From Saprospiraceae bacterium (GTDB taxonomy: Bacteria > Bacteroidota > Bacteroidia > Chitinophagales > Saprospiraceae): a stretch of 64,000 nt of DNA. Positions 8,215 through 16,642 of this stretch are shown here, in pieces. The position numbers were made by a program, and so were the translations under genes. A model generated the notes under the pieces. That model saw only the letters and a list, made by a program, of their open reading frames with translations, had not been told where the DNA came from and did no database searches. The stretch is taken from the NCBI GenBank assembly GCA_016715465.1, contig JADKAA010000029.1:1550001-1614000 (forward strand), given 5' to 3'. Numbering within the stretch: position 1 is the first letter of the stretch; each line of letters begins with the position of its first letter.

Positions 8215-8928
8215 ATGAAAAGGATTCTCTTTGTATTGTTGACTGCCTTCACCCTCCAACTAGTAAATGCTCAAACCCACATCGGTTTTACCATGGGCGC
8301 CAATACCAATAACGCCGCCATAAGTGGCATTTCACCTTCTTTTCTCCCGGAGCTTAACCCATATACCGGATTTGCCGCCAGCATACAGGCTTCGCTGAAT
8401 ATCGACCGTCACTTTAGCTTCAGGCCATCACTGGGCTATACAGAAAAAGGTTTCATCATGAAAGAAACTACCACCACCGACATCATAGGCATTGATCTAC
8501 CCATAGGTCTTCAAGCCAATACGCGCATGAATTATGTCGATCTGGCTGCAGCCCTTCAATACGATTATGCCAAATCAGGAGGCTTTCACGGTTATGTCTA
8601 TGCAGGACCCTCACTGGCCTATGCCACTTCGGCCCATGTACAAACCAAGACAAATTTCATCATCGACGTCAACGTAAAAAGATTTGACATTGACCTGAGC
8701 GATGACATGTACAACAGGATGGAACTGGGAGCCGTCATTGGCACAGGCATAGGCACAACTTTGGGCAAGGGTGAGCTGTTTGCAGACATCAGTTACCGTC
8801 ATGGTTTCACAGATCAGATCAATGATCCCATCCTGGACATTGGCATTAAAAACAGAAGTGTGCAGTTTGGGATAGGGATGCTATTAAAATTTAGGAATTA
8901 TGATTTAGGAGTTAGGAATTTGATTTAG
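8215..8928 (+). CDS. outer membrane beta-barrel (porin family) protein
   Basis: A 237-residue secreted protein. A Sec signal peptide (MKRILFVLLTAFTLQLVNAQ, cleaved about residue 20) is followed by alternating amphipathic strands such as FSFRPSLGYTEKGF, MNYVDLAAALQYDYA, GYVYAGPSLAYATSA and LFADISYRHGF, typical of the Bacteroidota OMP_b-brl families. A barrel of this kind should end on an aromatic strand, and LLKF fits; the remaining residues (RNYDLGVRNLI) are read from an intergenic 20-bp repeat that has replaced the original stop. The substrate is unknown. The gene is monocistronic and converges with the DUF1080 gene. Confidence 0.75.
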   Translation: MKRILFVLLTAFTLQLVNAQTHIGFTMGANTNNAAISGISPSFLPELNPYTGFAASIQASLNIDRHFSFRPSLGYTEKGFIMKETTTTDIIGIDLPIGLQANTRMNYVDLAAALQYDYAKSGGFHGYVYAGPSLAYATSAHVQTKTNFIIDVNVKRFDIDLSDDMYNRMELGAVIGTGIGTTLGKGELFADISYRHGFTDQINDPILDIGIKNRSVQFGIGMLLKFRNYDLGVRNLI

Positions 8929-8980
8929 GAGTTAGGAATTTGATTTAGGAGTTAGGAATTTGATTTAGGAGTTAGGAATT
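8901..8980 (+). repeat. four perfect tandem copies of a 20-bp unit
   Basis: The unit TGATTTAGGAGTTAGGAATT is repeated four times without a mismatch (8901, 8921, 8941, 8961), with partial copies on both sides (8891-8900 and 8981-8997). The first copies lie inside the coding region and provide the stop codon of the barrel gene. Confidence 0.95.
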
Positions 8981-9017
8981 ATGATTTAGGAGTTTAATAA
9001 TTCCTAAATCATAATTC
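8976..9017. terminator. perfect 16-bp inverted repeat between convergent genes
   Basis: Bases 8976-8991 (GAATTATGATTTAGGA) are exactly reverse complementary to 9002-9017, with a 10-base loop. The hairpin is AT-rich and has no strict U-tract, but it lies precisely between the 3' ends of two convergent genes (8928 and 9019). It may work as a bidirectional 3'-end structure; it is built from the same sequence as the adjacent 20-bp repeat. Confidence 0.55.
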
Positions 9018-9018
9018 A

Positions 9019-10667
9019 TCAGAATTTCCTGATCTTAATATTCCTAAACCATACTTTATCTGCATGATCTTGAAGTGCAATATGCCCGGCTTTTGCCAGG
9101 CCGAAGCCGGGCATGTCTTTAAACTTACTTTTAGCGATCATTTTTTTCCACTCCGGTGTATGCATGGTAAAGCTTACGGTTTTGTAACCGTTGAGGTAGA
9201 AATCTACCTTACCATTTTTACTTCGTATCATGGCCTTGTTCCATTGGCCGGCGGGTTTGGCGCAGGGGTAGAAAGACTCGATCATGTCGTATAAATCGCC
9301 TGCTCTGTGGGTGACAAAGCGGGCATCAGGGTGACAGGTGTTGTCGAGAATCTGCATTTCAGGTCCTGTTTTCCAGGCGTGCTCATACTTTTTGTCTTCC
9401 ACAACATTGAACATAATACCGGAATTGCCGCAATTGGAAATTTTCCATTCTAATTTAAATTCATAATCCTGATAACTGTCTTTAGTGATGAGATCACCCC
9501 CATCCTGGGCCTGCCATTTGCCGGCTACTTTTACTGCTTTGAGGTGAATGGCATTGTCATCAATTACCCAATCTTTACCCATGGTGCTTTTACCATAATT
9601 TCTAAAATAATCTATCTTTTTACCGTCAAACAGCAACTGCCATCCGTCCTTTTTTTCCTGATATGAAAGGGTATTCACCGCAAATTTTTCTAATGACTTT
9701 ATCACAGTACCTTTGTCTGCGGGAATTTGATTGAGGGTGTACCAGGTTTCGGTGGACCAGAGGGTGTTTCCCTTTTCGGATATGAGCCCATCGGCGATGT
9801 TGACATACACCACATATCCGGCTTTCAATCCGGCAAATTCCAAAAAGGCCCTTCGCCTGTCTGGTGAGATGGTCACACTGTTCACCTTAAGTTTGGACTC
9901 ACCCAACTTGGGGCCCCCGTATTCGATGGTAGGTTTGTAATACCATTGGGCAACTTCGTAGCTACCGGGATTGAGGCCTTCTCCTTCGGCGAGTGGTTCT
10001 GTAAATTCGATTTCCACGCCATTGGACTTTGCCCTTACGGCCAGCATTTCAAATACAGAAGTACCATTGTAAGCCAGTCGCTGCAAACCAAACCATTTTT
10101 TACCGGCGTGGGACCAGTTGCCCGGATTGCCAATACCCCCGACATACAGTGCGCCATCGGGTCCCCATTTTATTCTATTGACTCCTGCTTCCAGTCCCTG
10201 GATGAAACGGAAAACACAGCCCTGAAGTTGGCCATTTACTTCTTCTACGAAGACACGTTTGATGCCGCCATGGGTCACTTCGCCATGAATCATCTGTCCT
10301 TTGTATGGACCCACCTCGATGTACGAAGGCGTGCTCGGGGAATTCCCTATTTCATCCTGAGGCAACCATACCACCGGTGGCGTTTCCTTTAATTTTGAAG
10401 TACCTTCAAAATCCACCGACCGGGATCCAAACCATGCTCCTTTTTGAATGTGCAGGATCTTGCTGGAAGGAAGCCAATCACCCTGATTGTCGGCCACAAA
10501 AATCTCACCCTTGTAACCGATGCCGATGCCATTGGGTGTCCTAAGTCCATGGGCCAGGAATTCCAGTTTTCCGGTTTTCCTGTCAACCTTTATGACCTTG
10601 CCTCTGTCCGGAATCTGTGGATTGGTACTAGCCCCACCGGGCTGAATGGCGGTTGCCAATGTAGCAT
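9019..10667 (-). CDS. C-terminal segment of cytochrome c/PA14/beta-propeller/DUF1080 lipoprotein (frameshifted)
   Basis: This is the 3' part of a single gene that runs 12690 to 9019. It holds the end of a sorbosone-dehydrogenase-like beta-propeller (GKVIKVDRKTGKLEFLAHGL, RTPNGIGIGYKGEIFVADNQ, WGPDGALYVGG), a bridging Ig-like stretch, and a C-terminal DUF1080 / 3-keto-disaccharide hydrolase domain (GWQLLFDGKKIDYFRN, SNCGNSGIMFNV, GPEMQILDN, NGYKTVSF, ending WFRNIKIRKF). Such modules are common in secreted sugar-degrading proteins of Bacteroidota and Planctomycetota. The frame meets the upstream part at an A6 run (10668-10673, plus strand): one more base there gives GFFYATLATAIQPGG, the expected propeller sequence. 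A TTG at 10659 is only an apparent start. Confidence 0.8.
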
Positions 10668-12690
10668 AAAAAATCCATCTTTATATTCAAGGCCAAAGCC
10701 AAACTCATGAAAGTTGGAAGAGACGCCCCAGTCATCGCAGAGGGTAAGATACTCATCGATGATGTCATCTCCATTGGTGTCAACCAGTTTGGTCATTTCC
10801 TGCTTTTGCATGACAAAGATGGTGTCGTCCACGATGCGGACGCCGAGTGGCTCTGCCAGGCCACCGGCAATTTTTTTTACTTTAATTTTAGAAGGATCAC
10901 CAGCTTGCACGTTTTCCAGCATCCAAACTGATCCACCTTCGTCCCAGGTACTGATGACCAGTCTGCCATCCTTTTTGAAGTCCATACCGCCGACTTTTGG
11001 TTCAAAATTATCTGGTCTTGCCTGACTTAATGTGAATGCCGGATGGACATCTTTAAGTGGAGATTTATTTCCCGGGATTTGGCTAACACTCGCCATTGGG
11101 AGGGTAAGTCCGGTAAAATCTTCACCTGTATTGGAGGCATGAAAGATCGCAGAAACCGGAATCACCTCTGCGGCTTTGTCCCCCGGTTTGATCCAGTTGA
11201 GGCTCAGATATTTTCCGCCACCACCCTGAAAATATTCCATGCGAAAAGGATGGTAACCTTTATCCAGATTGACCTTGCCAAACTTCCCTTCAGTACCATG
11301 CGTACCATCATTATTGATGAGCAACTGGTCGTGCAGGCATAACTTACTGCCATCGTCACTCCAAATTTCAAAAGTATATTCGCCCGGTATATTAACACGG
11401 ATCATTCCTTCCGCAAGCAGTGAAAAATTATCTGTCAAATCCTTAAATTCTGCCCCATCGACATTGTCGAAATTGTTTTTTATACCTGCAAACATCGGCC
11501 GTTTTTTGGCATCAAATACCGGCAAGGACTTAAGACCGGCTTTCATGGCATAAACTTTTGTAATGGTACCTGGCAACAACACGGTAGTATCCATTGACCT
11601 ATCAAAGTTATAGCTTGGTGTTAATGCATCGACAGTGGATACATTTTCATTCTCTTCATCCAAAGAGAGAATAAATTCTACCATCTGCCGGATGTCCGCC
11701 TCAGCAAGATCAGCATGGGCTGTCATAGCCACATTACCCCAAATGCCGCTTCCTCCATTTTTAATTTTCTGAATCAACGAGGTGATGGTAGTCTCATCCG
11801 TCTTGTATTTTTTTGATACCTCCACATAAGAAGGCCCAACCGTTTTAATATTTTGGTTATGACATGTTTTGCAATCACTTTTGGCAATGAGTCTCGCTCC
11901 ATAAGGCAGGTCCTTATCCTCTTCTGCCTCATTATCTTCGCCCGCCTGGTTGGCATTGGGTATTGTAGGTTCGGACATAAATCGAACGGCAAATTTTGTC
12001 TCACCTTCCTTTAGAAAAAGAGAGCCCTCTACATGCAGCGTTTGCCTGTCTTTATCAATTGTTCTGGTTATTTCCTGACTGACAACAAATTCGCCACTGG
12101 TCACAATGTTTTCCTTCACAACGATGGAGGAAATGTTCATGCGGAGACCCACTTTGAGTTCTCCCTTTATTCTTTTCATTGTAAAGAGTCGCTCAAAGTC
12201 CATACTGCCTTGAGATGAGGGAACAACCTCCAACTGCTCAGTAATGTAACATTGATTTTGATGATTACTGTCGGCTATTTCATACATCAGTTGCACATGT
12301 CCCCCAGAAAATTTATGACCTTTGTATTGCACTATAGCAGGTATGGAATCGCCTTTTTCATTCTGCCAAAACCAGGGTTTCTCAAATCGGCTTACCTGAA
12401 ATCCATCGCCAATGGTAATGGGCTGGGGACCGTGAGCCTGCTTATAAACAGGCCCATCGAAATAAACCACTCCCTTCCACACTTTGTACAGGGCTGCATT
12501 TTCAGTACTGTAAGCCGCCCACATGTCTTTGTGCAAGGCCAGGGTTATCACTCTTGGTTTCCAATCCAGCACAGATCTGAATACCCAGGGATCATGGGGT
12601 CTATCTATTTCAGATGCCGGATCTCCTTTCTTTGAACAAAGCCATAATAGACCATAGAGCCATCAAGGCAAACAATATGTTGCGGTTCAT
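10590..12690 (-). CDS. N-terminal segment of the same lipoprotein: signal peptide, cytochrome c, PA14, propeller start
   Basis: From ATG 12690 the sequence reads MNRNILFALMALWSIMA and then loses frame at an AAA run (plus strand 12638-12640). Removing one base restores WSIMAC-SKKGD, a lipobox with Cys18, and the frame then stays open to 10590. A sugar-binding-like beta region follows, then a class I cytochrome c domain (haem site CKTCH, distal Met in GNVAMTAH), a PA14 domain (GEYTFEIWSDDGSKLCLHD, FRMEYFQGGGGKYLSL), and the start of a beta-propeller with a Ca-site-like DTNGDDIID. Corrected, the whole product is about 1,223 residues and probably sits on the cell surface or in the periplasm, taking electrons from oxidation of a sugar-type substrate. 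Function is inferred from domains only. Confidence 0.8.
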
Positions 12691-12881
12691 ATTTTATCTT
12701 TGTCAGCCAAAATTAATAAAATTCGATAATCTGTCGCTTGAGGATTTAATTTCATGTCAAATCATAATAAATATCAGCCCACGAAATATCAAGAATCACG
12801 TCGATTTACAAAAATTTAGACTTGGTCATAACAATATTACTAACAGCCATCTCCTACCTTTTTAATTCGTTTACATTCGAT

Positions 12882-13346
12882 TTAGTCCTGATTATCCAAC
12901 AAAAACCATTCTGCATAGGAATTGGTTGTTTCATCCAACCTTTCAGAAATGAGTTCCTGTCCGCTTGTAAATTTTTTCCTGACTAAGGACACAAAATAAA
13001 TTAATAAATTTTCACAGGTGGGTTGAAATGGCAATACCACTAATTTCTCACATTCATCACGGATATCCTTACTATTTGATAATGGTGACTTGTGATTCAA
13101 CAATAACGCATGGTCAAATTTATCAATTACTGCTTCCTGGACAATCCTTTTGATATTGCCAAAATCTGTAACCATACCATCTTTTGAGCATCCTTCTTCT
13201 TGTTTTGGCAAACCAATTAAGGTAACACTAAAATGATACGTGTGCCCGTGAATATTTTTACATGGTCCCTGATACTTATGGAGCGCGTGTGCCATATCAA
13301 AAGAAAATTTTCTACTAACTCTTATTTTTTGATTTTCCAATATCAC
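12882..13346 (-). CDS. queD: 6-pyruvoyl-tetrahydropterin synthase / 6-carboxytetrahydropterin synthase family
   Basis: Converts dihydroneopterin triphosphate to 6-carboxytetrahydropterin, the second step of queuosine/7-deazaguanine synthesis. The 154-residue product shows the zinc histidines (His20 in DMAHALH, His33 and His35 in NIHGHTYHF), the catalytic Cys29 (GPCKNIHGH), DKFDHALLLN, PTCENLL and the terminal glutamate motif ERLDETTNSYAEW. The start shown is a GTG; the domain begins only a few residues later, so the exact start matters little. Base composition is more AT-rich than in queA. It lies 190 bases downstream of the DUF1080 gene's start, on the same strand. A related pterin synthase activity cannot be excluded from sequence alone. 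Confidence 0.88.
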   Translation of the reverse strand: MILENQKIRVSRKFSFDMAHALHKYQGPCKNIHGHTYHFSVTLIGLPKQEEGCSKDGMVTDFGNIKRIVQEAVIDKFDHALLLNHKSPLSNSKDIRDECEKLVVLPFQPTCENLLIYFVSLVRKKFTSGQELISERLDETTNSYAEWFLLDNQD

Positions 13347-13485
13347 TTATTTAATTTGATCCCGTTTTATTTCAGGATTTTTAATAATCATGAATTAATT
13401 TTTTATTTATCAGATGTCTAATATTTGTCGGGCACTAATTTATTTTTGATACAAATTTGAGGACTCCCCAATATGAATGAAAAAG

Positions 13486-15174
13486 TTATTCATATTGTCT
13501 TCTACAACCGATGTTATTTATAACTGCCTTTATATCATTCAATTCATCACGCATGTTATTAAATAATTCAAAATTAGATTTCTCAAAACAATTAATTAAA
13601 TTATGATAGTACTCAATACCTAAAAGTAAATTTGCTTTAAATTTATTAAAATAACTCTCTTGCGATGGCAATAAATTAATTTTTTCATTTATTACATATT
13701 TTACATAAAGATTTAATTCATTGATAAATAAATTAGGTCTAAAAACTTTATTTAAAATACTTGTTCGCCCATAAATATGATCAATCATTTGACTTAACGA
13801 AAATATACCGGAAAAATATGCCAAATTTGGTCCGGGACAAATGCTAACAGCATTATACTTTGTTTCTAAATTGTTTTTCAATAAAGCCGGGGCTGACAAG
13901 CCCTCACATAAACATTCTTTTTCCAATATTTCCTGGGCTTTAGTTTGATATTCAAGCTCATTAATAGCCGTTTCCTTAATCTGGGCTAATTTTAATTTTT
14001 GATATTTTATAGAAGCTGTACAAATAGGTATTTCGGTAAATTCTGTATCAAATTGTAAGAATTTCTTAACGCAAGGACTACCAGCTTTACCCTCTTCAAT
14101 TCTCTGTTTTTGAAGTTGTAAGGAGCTACTCTTCCGGAAATTATTGAATGGAACACCCAAGGGGGAGGAATGGCTTAAATAAAAATCTTGCGGGGACGCC
14201 TGAGCTAAATCTTCTAGTGTTTTTTTATCCAGATTAGTGGCTTCTGGTACCAATAAAAATGGGCTACCCCACCCAATACTATCCAAATTATAATAGGTTA
14301 ATAAAAAACTATTTTCCTCGGAAGTCCCTACTCCACCTTGCGCTGATATTTTTAAATTGGGTTTAATAGGCCCAGGTGCTAAATTAATATTATGCAACGC
14401 TTCAGTATAGGATATATAAATACTATTATATAATTCCTCACGTTTACTTTTAAATTCCTCTAAAATGGGTCCCAGTAGAAATCCGTCAGTTGCAAAAGCA
14501 TGTCCTCCACAATTTAAACCAGATTCTACTCTGAATTCAGAAACCCAGACACCTTTTTTAGCTAAATATTTACCTTGAATTAATGCAGACCTATAATCAC
14601 TTACTTTAATAATAATTTTCTTTTTAATATCACCTTCAGCATTTGGAATAAAATCGTTAAACGTTGCAATATAGCTATATAATCTTGGATTAATACCTGC
14701 TGATAAAACCAATGAAGAATTCAAATTACTATTTGAAAAGCCTCTCAAACATGTTAAAGCATCTGAAAATTCATGAGCCAATACATTCCCATTTTTATCA
14801 TGGTTCAGTTTATCTACTTTCGTCATTATATTTACATCTATCGACCCAGCTACAATTTTTGATTTTAAAAATTGAATCTTCTCATACTTTTCGGTGCCAG
14901 TCAAAGATGATAATTCTTTGTATTCTTTCTTCAAATAAGAACTATCAGGAAGTTGTTGAAAGTATAAATTAATATTAGTATCAGTATCGAAATTTTCATT
15001 TTTAATTTGTTGTATTTGTTTATTAACAACTTCTTGAATAGTATTTAAATAGGCTGTAATTCGTTTTGCCTTATAATCATACGTAGTTTTATTAATTTTT
15101 ATGTATTGAAGAGATTCCTTCATGCAAATGAATTCTCTCATGTGTTCCAACATTTCATTTTCAATGATAGACAA
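13486..15174 (-). CDS. unidentified ~560-residue protein with conserved-looking Cys motifs
   Basis: I cannot name this protein. It is soluble-looking, without signal peptide or membrane segments. The N-terminal ~150 residues are Lys/Glu-rich and helical. The central part has Gly-rich motifs resembling a (beta/alpha)8 flavin enzyme: SGLNCGGHAFATDG, KISAQGGVGTSEE and DSIGWGSPFLLVPEA, followed by SHSSPLGVPFNNFRKSS. Cysteines recur in motif-like contexts (AGSPCVKKF, EIPICTASIKY, KECLCEGL, VSICPGPNLAYFSG), suggesting an Fe-S or thiol active site. The C-terminal ~110 residues are helical. The start is uncertain: the frame stays open well upstream of the TTG at 15174, and ATG 15153 is an alternative. 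The gene is markedly AT-rich against its neighbours and has no operon partner, which hints at lateral acquisition. Confidence 0.6.
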   Translation of the reverse strand: MSIIENEMLEHMREFICMKESLQYIKINKTTYDYKAKRITAYLNTIQEVVNKQIQQIKNENFDTDTNINLYFQQLPDSSYLKKEYKELSSLTGTEKYEKIQFLKSKIVAGSIDVNIMTKVDKLNHDKNGNVLAHEFSDALTCLRGFSNSNLNSSLVLSAGINPRLYSYIATFNDFIPNAEGDIKKKIIIKVSDYRSALIQGKYLAKKGVWVSEFRVESGLNCGGHAFATDGFLLGPILEEFKSKREELYNSIYISYTEALHNINLAPGPIKPNLKISAQGGVGTSEENSFLLTYYNLDSIGWGSPFLLVPEATNLDKKTLEDLAQASPQDFYLSHSSPLGVPFNNFRKSSSLQLQKQRIEEGKAGSPCVKKFLQFDTEFTEIPICTASIKYQKLKLAQIKETAINELEYQTKAQEILEKECLCEGLSAPALLKNNLETKYNAVSICPGPNLAYFSGIFSLSQMIDHIYGRTSILNKVFRPNLFINELNLYVKYVINEKINLLPSQESYFNKFKANLLLGIEYYHNLINCFEKSNFELFNNMRDELNDIKAVINNIGCRRQYE

Positions 15175-16033
15175 GACAGAATCTATTCCAAATTTAGCTA
15201 CTTTTAAGGAGTATATACTGTAAAGGCAAGACCCATAACTGGTATATGAAATTGATGCATTGCTATTTTGGATGACATTATATTTAATATTTTTTGAGGT
15301 TTACAATTTAATCCTTTTCATAAGAAAGCTGAATTCAAGCCGCAAATACAATTTTGATTTAATATACAAGGGGCTTTATTTTGGTAATAAAGTCAATTAT
15401 TCCTTCACATAACAAACACACCTTTTTACTCCTCAATATTGCATCTAATGAAACAGGACATGAAAGTATAATTTTGCTTACTCGTAAAATGAATATTTTC
15501 CCCAACCAGTTATAATTATGGCTTAACGCACAAACAAATACTGCAGATCAAACAACAGGAGCTGGCCCCAAAGTTTCCAATATTATTTTTTATGCCTACT
15601 TTATCAAAAGAAATATCAATCACAAAGATAAGAAAACAAATATACAGGATAAATTTATCTACTATTATTTTTCATTTTATATTAATCTTATAAATTTGGC
15701 AATATGCAGGTAGGTAGTAGACATTAGTTTGATTCTAACCGCTTATAATTTAGTTTGATTAAAGCTTTGCTTTTTATCCATTTTCCGCTATGTAATTTTT
15801 ATAACTTTTATTTGAATTTTAAGTTTATGGTGCGTTACCATTGGATCCGCCGATGGGTTTATTTTATACATAGATAGCATTTAATAATCCATCCTACGCT
15901 ATGGTCAGAACCACCAAATCACGGTAAAGGCAAATGGGCTAAGTTATACCGTATTGTTTAAGGACAATGTCCAAATTCATTGTCTGCTCGAATATCAATT
16001 ATCTCCAATATTACCCATTTGCATAGTTTATCT
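15175..16033. other. AT-rich gene-free region
   Basis: No complete gene is visible. The part nearest the 562-residue protein probably carries its promoter. Short coding-like runs appear around 15530-15570 (AQTNTADQTTGAGPKVSN after a stop) and 15970-16030, but none extends far. They may belong to the decayed gene that becomes recognisable from 16034. Confidence 0.4.
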
Positions 16034-16503
16034 TGGCCTGGAGGCTCCATCTATAAATACCAGACCGGATATGACCCTGGATTGAAGCAAAAGGATTGAC
16101 ACAGGGAGGGAATCAAGTGGGACGAACTCCCTCTTGAATATTCAATGGACAGATGCTTGGGGTAATAATATAGGACAAAATACCGGGTTGGTTGGGAAGA
16201 CTCCGGGAAAATAAAAGCGTTTGCCCTCAGCCATATATCAAAAATGAATTGCACCTATGAAGGGAGAGAGGGTAGCAGGCGAAGCACTAACAGCATTTTC
16301 TTTGTTGAAACTGGGTTGTACTTCTCAATGCAGTGGATACCCTAAACGGATGTAAAGCTGCTGATAATTTTATAGCGAAAACAGGTCTGTATGTTCCCGT
16401 CATAGAAATAAAAGAAGTAGCCGATCCGGACTGCATAAAACACGTGGCAGTCAGTGATGGATTCAGCTCAGCACAATGCGCAGCTGTTGTATCATTTAGG
16501 TGA
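16034..16503 (+). pseudogene. decayed fragment of a gliding/adhesin-type PKD-repeat gene
   Basis: Three short coding-like pieces follow each other in three different frames. 16034 onward reads WPGGSIYKYQTGYDPGLKQ; about 16146 onward reads WTDAWGNNIGQNTGLVGK then TPGK; 16312-16500 reads WVVLLNAVDTLNGCKAADNF then IAKTGLYVPVIEIKEVADPD and on to a stop at 16501. The series W-T-x-G...PGxY...V-D-T-x-N-G-C-x-A is the signature of PKD/SprB-like repeats in T9SS-secreted Bacteroidota proteins. With three frames in 470 bases and no start or sorting domain, this is best read as a fossil. Sequencing errors could account for part of the damage. Confidence 0.5.
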
Positions 16504-16642
16504 AAAAAAGCTTGATGGCAACATTCAGAATATTCGTGGGAATGTTAACCTGGTATATAAGGCAAAATACTTTAACTTTTCTATGAAAATCAAAGCCAAA
16601 AAAAAGGTACAGGGAAATTCCCCATACCCTAAATTCTAATGA

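Noticed and set aside
8901..8980. Possible CRISPR array (regular direct repeats)
   Set aside because: The 20-mers are directly adjacent with no spacers, and no cas genes are present. The 228- and 450-bp repeats are likewise contiguous coding units.
10590..10680. Programmed -1/+1 frameshift in the DUF1080 gene
   Set aside because: There is an A6/T6 run but no slippery heptamer with a downstream pseudoknot that I can see; identical one-base breaks in mnmG and mvaD make sequence error more likely.
16454..16639. 61-codon plus-strand frame after the fossil gene
   Set aside because: It overlaps the better-supported remnant frame and its sequence is Lys/Asn-rich without structure.
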